Virus record (IMG/VR): IMGVR_UViG_3300024261_000015
Coordinates: 18,711-82,710 of that record
DNA: 64,000 nucleotides
Reading direction: 5' to 3' (one strand)
DNA from: a virus
The position numbers were made by a program, and so were the translations under genes. This document shows positions 25,959 to 33,556 of this stretch, piece by piece. The notes below the pieces were generated by a model. The model was given only the letters and a program-made list of their open reading frames with translations. It was not told the DNA's origin and did not search any database. Within the stretch, counting starts at the first letter, position 1, and every line of letters starts with the position of its first letter.

Positions 25959-26869
25959 TGCCCGAAACGACAGGTTTGGCTTTCTCCGAAAAGCCTTTGT
26001 ATGAACCAGAGAGGTATTCAGCTTCTTTAGCGGAGAATACTATCTCTATGAGAAATGAACTTTATGAAAAGTTTAAGAGGCATATCACTTTGTTGCTTGA
26101 GCAGAATAAGACTCGTAAGGTAGCATCTAGGAAAGGGTACTTGAACCCTCGCTCTTTGCATAAGTATCAGTATGCGGATAACATCTTTCAGAAAACCATT
26201 CGTTCTATATCAGCAGACACTACTATTGTGTTTCTCATTGATGGTTCAGGTAGTATGAGTAATACTATTGATACAAGTGTAGGTAAGCTAACTTACATTA
26301 ATGTATGTACGGCGGTAGCATCTGCATTTGCGAAGGCTAATGCAACTGTCTTGAAGGGTAAGATTCCTATTGAGGTTTTTATTAAGTCTGCTCCTACAGT
26401 TCATGGTACTTCGCTTACAGGAACTAAGAATGGCGGAATGGCTGTTCTTTCCAGAGTGTTTACTTCGTCTAAGCGCGATAACAACTATGACCGTTTGTTG
26501 AAGGTAGGTACTAACTCTCCTATTATTTTTAAGTCTGGTAGTTATGATGGAAGTTACACTTGCGAGTATGCCGTTCTCCCTGCATTGCAGAAATGGATTG
26601 CAAAGAATGTAAAAACTAAAAAGTGTATTGTGTTTAACCTTACTGATGGTGAAGCATACTGCTCTTTGGGCGTGACTGATTACCAATTCAGAAGCGAAGA
26701 TACCAAAGCTATGCGTATGAAGTACCTTAGAGGGATTCCTAATCTTACACTTATGCTAGGTGCTGAAGGGGATGAGCGTAAGAAGGATATTTATGGGGAG
26801 AATATGCTTTGTGCAGAAGAGGACTTTTCTGGTGCATTGTTCCGAGCGTTTGCGGGGTTTTTGTCCTGA
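25958..26869 (+). CDS. VWA-domain protein, MoxR partner
   Basis: 303 residues. FLIDGSGSMS near residue 90 is the DxSxS metal-ion-dependent adhesion site; NLTDGEAYCS supplies the later aspartate. An N-terminal 80-residue helical and basic part precedes it. With MoxR it would form an ATP-driven module acting on a client protein. Its end overlaps the start of the sigma-factor gene. Confidence 0.88.
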   Translation: MPETTGLAFSEKPLYEPERYSASLAENTISMRNELYEKFKRHITLLLEQNKTRKVASRKGYLNPRSLHKYQYADNIFQKTIRSISADTTIVFLIDGSGSMSNTIDTSVGKLTYINVCTAVASAFAKANATVLKGKIPIEVFIKSAPTVHGTSLTGTKNGGMAVLSRVFTSSKRDNNYDRLLKVGTNSPIIFKSGSYDGSYTCEYAVLPALQKWIAKNVKTKKCIVFNLTDGEAYCSLGVTDYQFRSEDTKAMRMKYLRGIPNLTLMLGAEGDERKKDIYGENMLCAEEDFSGALFRAFAGFLS

Positions 26870-27453
26870 TGCTTACTAATGACCAATGGTTTAAAATCCA
26901 TAAAAAGTATAAGCGTTTGATGTATGCGGTATCGCATAAGATTGGAGGGGATAAGGTTGCACATGATTTTGATGACAGTAACCAAGAACTTGCAATTACA
27001 GCTATGGACGCTTGCGATGCCTTTGCTCGAAAGACGGGACAGGACTTCGATACCTATTTTGGTACTACGCCTTTTGATAAATACATTAAAACCTGTCTGT
27101 GGAATAAGAAGAACAATGTTGGAACCAAGATTAAGAAGAAATACGAAATCAGACGATGCGTTTCTCTTTCATCTAACCCCGAAATGTTCTCTACTGAAAC
27201 AGGCAATGTGTATGCAAGTGCTAACCTTGAACAAGAGCCAACCTCTATTTCAGCATTTGATGACGCTAACCTAGACACTACATCCCAGGCAATTGCCGAT
27301 GCTGTAATATCTGACATGAGAATCATTAAACCTGATGGCACTCTAAACATTTCTAAACTTTCACGAATCACTAACAAACCAAAAAATGAAGTTCGTAACG
27401 CCATCGAGAAGATGAAGTACGACTTACGGGACTACAACAATGAAACAAACTAA
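26869..27453 (+). CDS. Sigma-70-like late transcription factor, T4 gp55-like
   Basis: 194 residues from the ATG that overlaps the VWA stop (TGATG). Residues about 20-85 follow sigma region 2 (DDSNQELAITAMDACDAFA, then DFDTYFGTTPFDKYIKTCLW). A C-terminal helix-turn-helix-like segment (LNISKLSRITNKPKNEVRNA) may correspond to region 4. Short sigma factors of this kind direct T4 late transcription from promoters with only a -10 box, which fits the TATA-only motifs seen upstream of many genes here. Confidence 0.7.
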   Translation: MLTNDQWFKIHKKYKRLMYAVSHKIGGDKVAHDFDDSNQELAITAMDACDAFARKTGQDFDTYFGTTPFDKYIKTCLWNKKNNVGTKIKKKYEIRRCVSLSSNPEMFSTETGNVYASANLEQEPTSISAFDDANLDTTSQAIADAVISDMRIIKPDGTLNISKLSRITNKPKNEVRNAIEKMKYDLRDYNNETN

Positions 27454-28234
27454 TAAACTTCCGCGTCAAGTGGGTTACTCCTTACTTAAATCACTTTACC
27501 TTGCATCTACTTCTTTGCTGGCGGCAAATAGCCTCTCGGATAGTAGGTATAATAATAAACATAAGAAAGCAATGATTTCGAGGAACTCTACTCTGTTTCT
27601 TGAAAGAGATATTGACGCTATGAAATCCATTACTACCTTTTACCAACAGACAATGGAGAAATTGCAAGAGGGAAACCCTCTACCTACAGGCTCATTCATT
27701 ACTGTTGCCAAGCACCATATCCCCAATCTAAAGTATGTGTCTACAGATACTTCTGTTGGTATTGTCCTTACTACTGCAATGCTTAAAAGGATTCTTGAAT
27801 TGTCCACAACCGTAGGGTATGATGTTAAAGGACATACGATAGCAGATAGAGGTATTTTGTATAGTTGTGAGGCTATACAATACACTTCAGATATGCAGCA
27901 TCCCTCAGTTGCTTTTTTGAAGATTCTCGATACCATTCGTTACTTTGAGGAGATAGATTCTGTGATTATGGAGATTTCTCTGGATGGGATTCACAATGAT
28001 TATGAATCATCTCTAGGGGCTTCCAGGGGTTACTATCATAATACCAGAGCGCAGAATAGCCAGAAAGCTAAGAGTGTATTCCCAATGATTTCTGACCGTT
28101 ACCAACATGATAGTTGGTTACATTACCTATCCACTCTGTATAGTGGAATTGTTGAACCTGATACTATCTGTGCTATCAATACTGAGTTACCTATGACTGT
28201 TATGCTGGCTGAACTAAAGGGTGTAAGCGCATGA
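27440..28234 (+). CDS. Hypothetical protein of the MoxR operon
   Basis: 264 residues, starting inside the end of the sigma gene. Helical, with no metal site or membrane segment. Co-transcription with the sigma and MoxR genes is clear from the 14-base overlap. Not recognised. Confidence 0.65.
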   Translation: MKQTNKLPRQVGYSLLKSLYLASTSLLAANSLSDSRYNNKHKKAMISRNSTLFLERDIDAMKSITTFYQQTMEKLQEGNPLPTGSFITVAKHHIPNLKYVSTDTSVGIVLTTAMLKRILELSTTVGYDVKGHTIADRGILYSCEAIQYTSDMQHPSVAFLKILDTIRYFEEIDSVIMEISLDGIHNDYESSLGASRGYYHNTRAQNSQKAKSVFPMISDRYQHDSWLHYLSTLYSGIVEPDTICAINTELPMTVMLAELKGVSA

Positions 28235-28560
28235 GAGTTAGGTACACAGAAAAAGAGGTTTTAGAAAACCCTATGAAGCATATTAGAGGTTATTGCAGGT
28301 ACAAGTCCTTTACATTGAAAGGTAATGAGACGGACTCGCGCTTTGAAGCACACAGCGAAGTTTATGGGAAAATACACCTTGCTGTAAGGTGGGGTATATC
28401 GCGGTACGCTAAACTCCCAGCTAACAGTACTAATATTTTTGATACCAAGCGATTCGTACTAGACCTTTGGAATGGCGAAATCGTTTGGCAGAACTTTGAT
28501 AAAACTAACCCCCATACCTATAAGTTTAAAGGTATAGGTAACAACTACAAAACCTACTAA
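28231..28560 (+). CDS. Hypothetical protein
   Basis: 109 residues, mixed alpha/beta, overlapping the previous gene by 4 bases (ATGA) and the next by one. Tyr- and Lys-rich. No family assigned. Confidence 0.6.
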   Translation: MRVRYTEKEVLENPMKHIRGYCRYKSFTLKGNETDSRFEAHSEVYGKIHLAVRWGISRYAKLPANSTNIFDTKRFVLDLWNGEIVWQNFDKTNPHTYKFKGIGNNYKTY

Positions 28561-28829
28561 TGAAAAAATATATCGTATTTAAGAAAGTCCTAGCCCATGA
28601 ACTCATACTTGTAAAAGGAGAAACGCCCGCAAATGCCGTTGAGAATGTAATCGAAGGAAAAGAAATTATAACTAAATCCCCTTTAGAATGGGAAGAAGAT
28701 TGCGACCCATACACATGGTTGGTGGAACCCATAGACGCTACTGACGAAGAGTTGGAAGAATTACGAAAGAGTAAAAACTCCGCATCTTATATTTTTACAG
28801 ACTACGATTCTTCTAAGGAGATTGACTGA
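28560..28829 (+). CDS. Small hypothetical protein
   Basis: 89 residues. The start MKKYIVFKKVLAHELILVKGETPANAVENV resembles a beta-alpha-beta fold, and the C-terminus is acidic. The stop and start overlap its neighbours by one base on each side. Confidence 0.6.
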   Translation: MKKYIVFKKVLAHELILVKGETPANAVENVIEGKEIITKSPLEWEEDCDPYTWLVEPIDATDEELEELRKSKNSASYIFTDYDSSKEID

Positions 28830-29056
28830 TGCTAGAAAATAACGAAATTAGAGGTAATGTTGAGATTACACTTACACCCGATGAGTTCCAAGGCATTCAG
28901 TACGCCTTAAGAAGCGTTGTAAGGCACGAAGGCACAGACTCCAGTAAACACTACTCCCATATTAGAAATGCGTCAGGAGTGCTGCAAAGAGCCGTAGAGG
29001 AAGAAGATACAGAGAGAATTAATTCATTTTACGACAGTACTTACGGTAAAAAATAA
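28829..29056 (+). CDS. Small acidic hypothetical protein
   Basis: 75 residues; EITLTPDEFQGIQYALRSVV is a helix-rich core and the rest is charged. End of the operon: a TATA motif for the next gene follows its stop by one base. Confidence 0.6.
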   Translation: MLENNEIRGNVEITLTPDEFQGIQYALRSVVRHEGTDSSKHYSHIRNASGVLQRAVEEEDTERINSFYDSTYGKK

Positions 29057-29057
29057 C

Positions 29058-29063
29058 TATAAT
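29058..29063 (+). promoter_or_regulatory. TATA-type promoter
   Basis: CTATAAT with no -35 box. The downstream ATGATG pair gives a spacing of 4 or 7 bases; the second ATG is the better start. Confidence 0.45.
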
Positions 29064-29070
29064 ACTTATG

Positions 29071-30183
29071 ATGGCTAAAAAGAAGATATGTTACTCGGTA
29101 TTTGTAGAGGATAAACCCTATTTGCTATGGCAGCTAGAATTGTTCCTGTACTCCTTAACAAAGAGAGCAAAGATAGACCCAAAGGACATATTCCTATTTT
29201 GGGCTTCCCCTGATTACTACACCGAACCTTCAAGACCCGATTATGAAGGACACATTGCTAGTGAGTGGTTACAAGGTATTGTTCAAGCATATCCTGCTAT
29301 GCACCATAGGTATTCACAAAACTTTGGTAGGCAAAATCGTTGTTTCCGTTTCATGGGTAAAGGTAATTGGCACGGAAAACCGTATGCAGGACTCAACAAG
29401 TGGTCAGCATGGATTGAATGGGCGAACGCGGATTGCTTTAAGGAGTGGGACGAAGTTTGGATTTTGGAACAAGACCTTTGGTTCTCAGGTGAAATACCTA
29501 AAGTACCTGACGGGAATGTAGTGTCCTATAACTGGATTCCAGGGCGTAAGAATGCGTTTAAGAAAGCTCACGCTCCTGACCAAGTAGATGAGTTCCAAAC
29601 CTCAAGAGACTTCAAGAAAAACGCTTTCAGGGGACAGAACCTTGAAGACATCATGCGACTAACAGGCATGAACAAGAATAAAATCGCTAAGTGGAAACAA
29701 GGAGCAGTATTATTTAAGTTTAAAGTCCCAGACCTTAGACCCAAGTTGCTTAACGATATTATGAACTTCAATTACCTGCTACTACACCTTATGGAGATTA
29801 AACATCCATTAGGTATGAGACACGAAACTGATATGATTGCACCTAGCCTAGCAATAGCAAATAGTAATTTGGACATAGAATCATTAAGAGATAATAAACT
29901 AAGGACAGACACATGGACACATGATGAAGAGATACCTCAAGATACCATTGTCCATTATGGTTGGAACTTTAAGAACTACCCTCACCTTAATGTTGATTGG
30001 GGTAAAAGTGATTTCGCAGAGTTAGCACCTTGGCAAGAGAAAAGGCAGGACTTAATCAAATACTCTGAAGAAGCTAAGTTTGAATGGACGAGAAACTTCT
30101 TTACTGATATGTTAAGTATTCACATGGAGTTTCCTAACATACTACGAAGATGCACGAAACAGAATCACGAACTAAGAGTATAG
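29071..30183 (+). CDS. Putative glycosyltransferase, GT-A-like
   Basis: 370 residues. KKICYSVFVEDKPYLLWQLELFLYSL looks like a nucleotide-sugar-binding start, and EVWILEQDLWFSG resembles the acidic metal site of GT-A enzymes such as the hydroxyproline arabinosyltransferase type. Trp and Tyr are frequent. It stands apart from the main sugar cluster. The family call is tentative. Confidence 0.5.
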   Translation: MAKKKICYSVFVEDKPYLLWQLELFLYSLTKRAKIDPKDIFLFWASPDYYTEPSRPDYEGHIASEWLQGIVQAYPAMHHRYSQNFGRQNRCFRFMGKGNWHGKPYAGLNKWSAWIEWANADCFKEWDEVWILEQDLWFSGEIPKVPDGNVVSYNWIPGRKNAFKKAHAPDQVDEFQTSRDFKKNAFRGQNLEDIMRLTGMNKNKIAKWKQGAVLFKFKVPDLRPKLLNDIMNFNYLLLHLMEIKHPLGMRHETDMIAPSLAIANSNLDIESLRDNKLRTDTWTHDEEIPQDTIVHYGWNFKNYPHLNVDWGKSDFAELAPWQEKRQDLIKYSEEAKFEWTRNFFTDMLSIHMEFPNILRRCTKQNHELRV

Positions 30184-30356
30184 AAGATATACTTTCCTAC
30201 TTAGAGGATAGTATAGATACGGATACCACACTTCTTAAATACCCACCCGTAGTTACTGATGGGGGTAAGGACATAACAGAGTGTATAGAGGGTAGATTGT
30301 TAGCTTACCGTGGGGTAAAATCTTTCATAAAGAAAGGAAATTGGGGGGAGGAATAG
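30150..30356 (+). CDS. Small acidic hypothetical protein
   Basis: 68 residues overlapping the previous gene by 34 bases. TKSIEDILSYLEDSIDTD gives a short helical start. The pattern of a small acidic protein at the end of the unit recalls replication accessory proteins, but nothing specific is seen. Confidence 0.5.
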   Translation: MHETESRTKSIEDILSYLEDSIDTDTTLLKYPPVVTDGGKDITECIEGRLLAYRGVKSFIKKGNWGEE

Positions 30357-30395
30357 CATTGTTTGTTCCCTTTTAGTTTGATGTTTATCAGATGG

Positions 30396-30440
30396 ACAGT
30401 CTTAGTATCCCTGTTGTGGGGGTGTTAAGGCTGTTTTTTT
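30396..30440 (+). terminator. Rho-independent terminator ending the plus-strand block
   Basis: ACAGTCTTA pairs with TAAGGCTGT around a loop of about 20 bases, followed by seven Ts. It marks the switch to the minus-strand block. Confidence 0.8.
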
Positions 30441-31018
30441 GTTTCTTATTTCTTATAAGCTATACCCCTCACTAGGGTATTAAATCTCATTAGTAGCTAA
30501 AAAAACAAGGATTAGTAAGAGTTTGGTGGCATAAGACTTGAATTAGATACGACATACGAGCGATTATTCGATATTTATGGCGCATTACAACCCTACTTTC
30601 ATACTTACAATGCTAGTATTGGTAAAAGTCAAGTCCCAATTTTGGGCTCAGACAGAGAAAGTCAAACTACGCCCCCCCACATAGGGGCGAAGTAAAAAAA
30701 AAGAGAGGTAGCATAAGCCACCTCTCACTAAGAAAAGTCAAACCCCCATTTTAACCCCATGAAATCCCCTCAGAAGGAAAAGTCAAGTGCGTGCGCCTTA
30801 CAGCTCACAGGAGGGGGTTTCTATCTATGCACCCCTTATACAAAAATCACTAAGAAAAGTCAAGTTTGGATTTTTCACACTCGTAAACATGCACGAAACA
30901 CACATTAAACTGGAAGCAAAATCTGCTCGTGGGTCGAACGAGAAAAGTCAAGTGGCAGCTCCAGCGGGCAGCCCCTACGCTAGGGAGGTAACTTGTATCA
31001 CATACAACTATGTAAAGT
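30441..31018. other. Non-coding stretch with repeated AAAAGTCAA motifs
   Basis: No convincing gene on either strand. Copies of AAAAGTCAA(G) occur at 30624-30633, 30658-30665, 30733-30741, 30778-30787, 30855-30864 and 30943-30952. Read on the minus strand each is CTTGACTTTT, a -35-like box. The copy at 30855 has TATAAG 17 bp further on, but no start codon follows at the expected place. The rest are not paired with a -10 box. Confidence 0.6.
30694..30730 (-). terminator. Rho-independent terminator (minus strand)
   Basis: On the minus strand GAGAGGTGGC, short loop, GCTACCTCTC, then ten Ts. It would end transcripts coming from the tRNA-Ile side. Confidence 0.85.
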
Positions 31019-31096
31019 TGGTAGGGGGAATGGGATTCGAACCCATAACCTTTCATATATAAGATGAATGCACTAACCTGATTGTGCTATCCCCCT
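31019..31096 (-). tRNA. tRNA-Ile(UAU)
   Basis: Acceptor AGGGGGA/TCCCCCT, D arm GCAC-GTGC, anticodon stem TTCAT/ATGAA with loop CTTATAT (anticodon UAU), T arm ATGGG-TTCGAAT-CCCAT, discriminator A and encoded CCA. It reads AUA directly, whereas most bacteria use a CAU anticodon modified to lysidine for this codon. AUA is frequent in the AT-rich phage genes. Confidence 0.93.
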
Positions 31097-31468
31097 ACCG
31101 AAGACTTTAATTTTTATAACCTAATTGTAAGAGAGCGAAAAAGCGTTTAGTTTTTATACGGGCTTGCTTTTCCGCCCTCCAAGAGTACCGATGAGCTGCA
31201 ATAGCCTTTCGATGCTACCATTATACCATGACGCATTTGAATCACCTAATGTTTTAGGTAATAGTGGAAAAAATACCATTACTTTGGGAAATCCGCCAAA
31301 AGAGTATGAAATTTCACCGTGCGTAACCCCTTTAGTACCAAGGACTTAGGTCGATTGGGGCCCCGCGTGCGGGGTCGTGTCAAGTAAGAACCCCCCTACT
31401 AACCACTAGGGCTTTCAGGGGCGCTCTGAGCCTAAACCCTATTTTACCTCGCTCAGACGAGGGGAGGC
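31097..31468. other. Non-coding stretch upstream of tRNA-Ile, with one hairpin element
   Basis: Holds a plausible minus-strand promoter for the tRNA (TTGGAG, 18 bp, TATAAA near 31155-31185). A minus-strand TATAAT near 31227 is not followed by ATG. A diverged 13-nt-loop hairpin lies at 31322-31350 and a CCCCGC/GCGGGG hairpin just after it. A 61-codon plus-strand frame here lacks any supporting signal. Confidence 0.5.
31322..31350 (-). repeat. 13-nt-loop hairpin element (diverged copy)
   Basis: Minus strand: CCTAAGTC, loop CTTGGTACTAAAG, GGGTTACG. The left arm and loop start are conserved; the right arm pairs only in part. Confidence 0.6.
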
Positions 31469-31813
31469 TTACGCCTCCAGACCTATCTCACTAGCAAGGG
31501 TTTCAGCCAGAGCCTTCCGCGTAGAGCGCAAAGCCTCAATTTGGATATTCGCCTCCTTGCGCTTCGTGGTAGCTTCGGAGAGGCGTTCTTGCCACTCCAC
31601 TACCCGTGCCTTGAAGTTCTCAATCTTATCCTCTCCCTCTGAAGCCCAACGGTTGAACTTCAGCATGGATACCTGAACGGCTTTGATTTTCTCATCAAGA
31701 GCCTGAATCTCAGGGGATTCGTTGATTTGCGCTTTGTTCTCCTTGGCGATGAGAGCGGCGAGTTGTGCTTGCGTTTCCGCAATACGGTCAGAGACGGGAC
31801 GATGCTTAGTCAT
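31469..31813 (-). CDS. Coiled-coil protein
   Basis: 114 residues, nearly all helical: two long heptad regions (residues 8-60 and 62-105) rich in Ala, Glu, Lys and Gln. In contrast to its neighbours it has a leader of about 50 bases and a ribosome-binding site (AGGTAA, 8 bases before ATG). It could be a scaffold-like or inhibitory protein; the function is unknown. Confidence 0.7.
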   Translation of the reverse strand: MTKHRPVSDRIAETQAQLAALIAKENKAQINESPEIQALDEKIKAVQVSMLKFNRWASEGEDKIENFKARVVEWQERLSEATTKRKEANIQIEALRSTRKALAETLASEIGLEA

Positions 31814-31871
31814 AATTTGTTACCTAGTAAAATGTTAGTGAGAGAGGGGGTTGCCCTCGTTGTATGGTATC

Positions 31872-31899
31872 ATTATACCATAAGGAAAGAGAAAGTCAA
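31872..31899 (-). promoter_or_regulatory. Sigma-70 promoter of the coiled-coil gene
   Basis: Minus strand TTGACT at 31899-31894, 16-bp spacer, TATAAT at 31877-31872. The -35 box is a copy of the CTTGACTTT repeat. Confidence 0.88.
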
Positions 31900-31929
31900 G
31901 CCCTAAAGTGGGGAAACTTTCAAGAAAAG

Positions 31930-32052
31930 TCAAGTCCCTGGGTTCACTCCACAGAACCACAGGATATAGGTGGAGAATACCACCGTGAACAGGCAACCGC
32001 CTGCGAGATAGAAAAAGAATTGGGCTCTTTCGAGCGGGTCGTAGTGAGACAT
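31930..32052 (-). CDS. Micro membrane protein (40 aa), leaderless
   Basis: MSHYDPLERAQFFFYLAGG begins the protein; a hydrophobic helix spans about residues 12-34 with two cysteines. The ATG lies 6 bases after a TATAAT box, so the mRNA has no leader. Its stop codon is part of another CTTGACTTTT motif. Not recognised. Confidence 0.65.
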   Translation of the reverse strand: MSHYDPLERAQFFFYLAGGCLFTVVFSTYILWFCGVNPGT

Positions 32053-32058
32053 ATGCTT

Positions 32059-32087
32059 ATTATACTGTAAGAAAAGTCAAAAGTCAA
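32059..32087 (-). promoter_or_regulatory. Sigma-70 promoter giving a leaderless mRNA
   Basis: TTGACT (32087-32082), 17-bp spacer, TATAAT (32064-32059), 6 bases, ATG at 32052. The spacer itself contains a second TTGACTTTT. Confidence 0.85.
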
Positions 32088-32121
32088 GCCCTATCTGAGG
32101 AAAATGCTCGTCTAGGTTGAG

Positions 32122-32204
32122 TGGAGGAGGTGCGGGGATTCGAACCCCGTTCCACGCAAGTTCCCGCAAGGGGCGTTCCCACGTGTCGATACCAGTACAC
32201 CCCC
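32122..32204 (-). ncRNA. tRNA-like RNA resembling a tmRNA tRNA-domain (83 nt)
   Basis: Acceptor GGGGGTG pairs with CACCTCC (one G-U), discriminator U, encoded CCA; T arm CGGGG-TTCGAAT-CCCCG. Instead of a D stem it has TACTGGTATCGACACG, which fits the tmRNA hallmark GGNNUCGAC. Between this and the T arm only about 40 bases remain, foldable as CACG/CGTG enclosing small hairpins, so there is no tag-peptide reading frame and no room for pseudoknots. No normal anticodon loop can be placed. It starts 8 bases after the leaderless gene at 32213-32449 and may be processed from its transcript. It could also be a decayed or odd tRNA. Confidence 0.5.
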
Positions 32205-32212
32205 CGAAGGGT

Positions 32213-32449
32213 CTAGTTCCCTTGCGTTGCCTCGTAAGGTTTACGTTTAGAGCCAGCGTGGTTACCGTAGTGCTTTCCGCAAGCCATAACGGGCAAGCGT
32301 CTACGCACGGAGCGATAAGCATCTAGCGTCCTCAAGGCATAGGCGGGAGTAAACAGCCTGGAATTATGAGCCATCGCAAAATGACTCCCGAGAACGCGGG
32401 AAATGAGGTTGAGAGTGTTGTTTCTGAGAGTGTTGTGATTTTGTTTCAT
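32213..32449 (-). CDS. Small basic protein, leaderless
   Basis: 78 residues, strongly basic (RSVRRRLP, KHYGNHAGSKRKP), with one cysteine and several histidines. The ATG at 32449 lies 6 bases after the -10 box; upstream in-frame codons would precede the promoter and are excluded. The charge suggests nucleic-acid binding. Because a tRNA-like RNA follows directly, the transcript could also be an RNA precursor. Confidence 0.6.
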   Translation of the reverse strand: MKQNHNTLRNNTLNLISRVLGSHFAMAHNSRLFTPAYALRTLDAYRSVRRRLPVMACGKHYGNHAGSKRKPYEATQGN

Positions 32450-32455
32450 GCTTAC

Positions 32456-32484
32456 ATTATACCCGCTCCCGTGCCCAGACGCAA
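32456..32484 (-). promoter_or_regulatory. Sigma-70 promoter giving a leaderless mRNA
   Basis: TTGCGT (32484-32479), 17-bp spacer, TATAAT (32461-32456), 6 bases, ATG. Confidence 0.82.
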
Positions 32485-32513
32485 GTACTAAATAAAGAAA
32501 ATGCGTGAAAAAA

Positions 32514-32545
32514 CGTAAGTCGTGTAGTACCAAGGACTTACGACG
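32514..32545 (-). terminator. 13-nt-loop hairpin element followed by a T run
   Basis: Minus strand: CGTCGTAAGTC, loop CTTGGTACTACAC, GACTTACG, then TTTTTT. It can act as an intrinsic terminator for the gene at 32600, and lies 30 bp upstream of the next -35 box. Confidence 0.72.
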
Positions 32546-32599
32546 AATCGGGGCCCCCGCCCCTATTTTATATTTATATTTTGAGGATTTTATTATTAT

Positions 32600-32788
32600 T
32601 CAACCCCTGAATATTTCTTTATCTTCGACCTCTTCAATTGTACATTCTTCCAAACAATCCATGCACCAATAATAATCATCCATCCATAACTTAGCTAAAC
32701 TTTGCGAATTAGGTTTGTTTATCGGGACCATAACGCTTCCTTGTTGGTGAATATCTCTTCCACCGCAATCTGAACATATTGTAATCAT
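32600..32788 (-). CDS. Small zinc-ribbon-like protein
   Basis: 62 residues from an ATG with a good ribosome-binding site (AGGAG, 6 bases upstream). CSDCGG near the start and CMDCLEEC in the second half make a four-cysteine zinc ribbon. The SD-type start and AT-rich base use differ from its neighbours. Confidence 0.7.
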   Translation of the reverse strand: MITICSDCGGRDIHQQGSVMVPINKPNSQSLAKLWMDDYYWCMDCLEECTIEEVEDKEIFRG

Positions 32789-32807
32789 TTTATCTCCTTT
32801 TATTATT

Positions 32808-33482
32808 TTAGTGGGTTGCAAATCTAACTGTTTTTGTGGTCATCCAGCATAATCCACATGAGGCACAATCTTTGACTTTTCCTGTCTGTTCTGGACAATC
32901 AAAGGACTTGCCCTCAAATGATTCATCGGCGGCATAACTCCAATTTTCTTCGAATGGTCCTTGAGTCGGAACTAATTTTCCATCGTATGCTTTATTCCCC
33001 GAATGACGAATAACGCAACGGTCAGGATATTCATTATTCAGCCTCCAAATAGCGTGTGCAATATTATCTCCCTTGCGAGCGGTATAACCAAACAAGCAAA
33101 GTTTCGAGTGCTTTTCTAGCATCTCTCGCCAGAACTGAATATAATCTACGGAATAAAAATCACCTAGAACATGTAATCGAATGACGATGCCATGTTTATG
33201 TTTCGCGAGCAATGTTTCAATTTCACGCTCCAAAATTATATCTATATTGTGAGGCTTGAATCGGTGCGCGAATGGCATATTATTCCCATAGCAGTCATTC
33301 CAATGGTGACAAGTTGTGGGGCAAGTTGTTCTTTCTTCCAGCGTGAGAGAATATAATCTTTTCCCTTTCCACTTCTTTGAACTAACCACGAACCCTAACT
33401 TTTTATTTCCGCTCCCTTTTTTGAGGGTCTTACCTTCTACGGGTGTGCGGAGCGACTTCTGGAATATGCTTTGTACTTTCAT
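32808..33482 (-). CDS. Cys-rich phage protein of the Gp88-like (DUF7227) type, leaderless
   Basis: 224 residues. TTCPTTCHHWNDCYGNN carries the CP-x2-C-x5-CYG pattern of mycobacteriophage gp88-like proteins, with more cysteines near the C-terminus (CPEQ, CASCGLCW). RLHVLGDFYSVDY lies in the middle. The family function is unknown; a metal cluster is likely. The ATG is 6 bases after a TACAAT box. Confidence 0.68.
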   Translation of the reverse strand: MKVQSIFQKSLRTPVEGKTLKKGSGNKKLGFVVSSKKWKGKRLYSLTLEERTTCPTTCHHWNDCYGNNMPFAHRFKPHNIDIILEREIETLLAKHKHGIVIRLHVLGDFYSVDYIQFWREMLEKHSKLCLFGYTARKGDNIAHAIWRLNNEYPDRCVIRHSGNKAYDGKLVPTQGPFEENWSYAADESFEGKSFDCPEQTGKVKDCASCGLCWMTTKTVRFATH

Positions 33483-33488
33483 TCCGCC

Positions 33489-33517
33489 ATTGTAAACTAT
33501 GGGGGGTGCCGTGTCAA
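33489..33517 (-). promoter_or_regulatory. Sigma-70 promoter giving a leaderless mRNA
   Basis: TTGACA (33517-33512), 17-bp spacer, TACAAT (33494-33489), 6 bases (GGCGGA), ATG. Confidence 0.85.
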
Positions 33518-33556
33518 TAGCCTAGATGGGTAAAATGCGTGAAAATGTGAGAAAAA

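Noticed and set aside
30441-31018. CRISPR-like array suggested by repeated AAAAGTCAAG
   Set aside because: Repeats are only 10 bp, spacing is irregular and there are no cas genes except an isolated Cas4-like nuclease far away.
31220-31240. A leaderless gene after the minus-strand TATAAT near 31227
   Set aside because: The codon 6 bases downstream is ATC, not ATG or GTG, and no -35 box is at 17 bp.
31164-31349. 61-codon plus-strand frame
   Set aside because: No start signal, poor composition, and it overlaps the hairpin element and the tRNA promoter.
32122-32449. A standard full-length or permuted tmRNA gene
   Set aside because: The 5' and 3' tRNA-domain parts are in normal order only 83 nt apart; the upstream segment reads as a gene with its own leaderless start and shows no tag frame.
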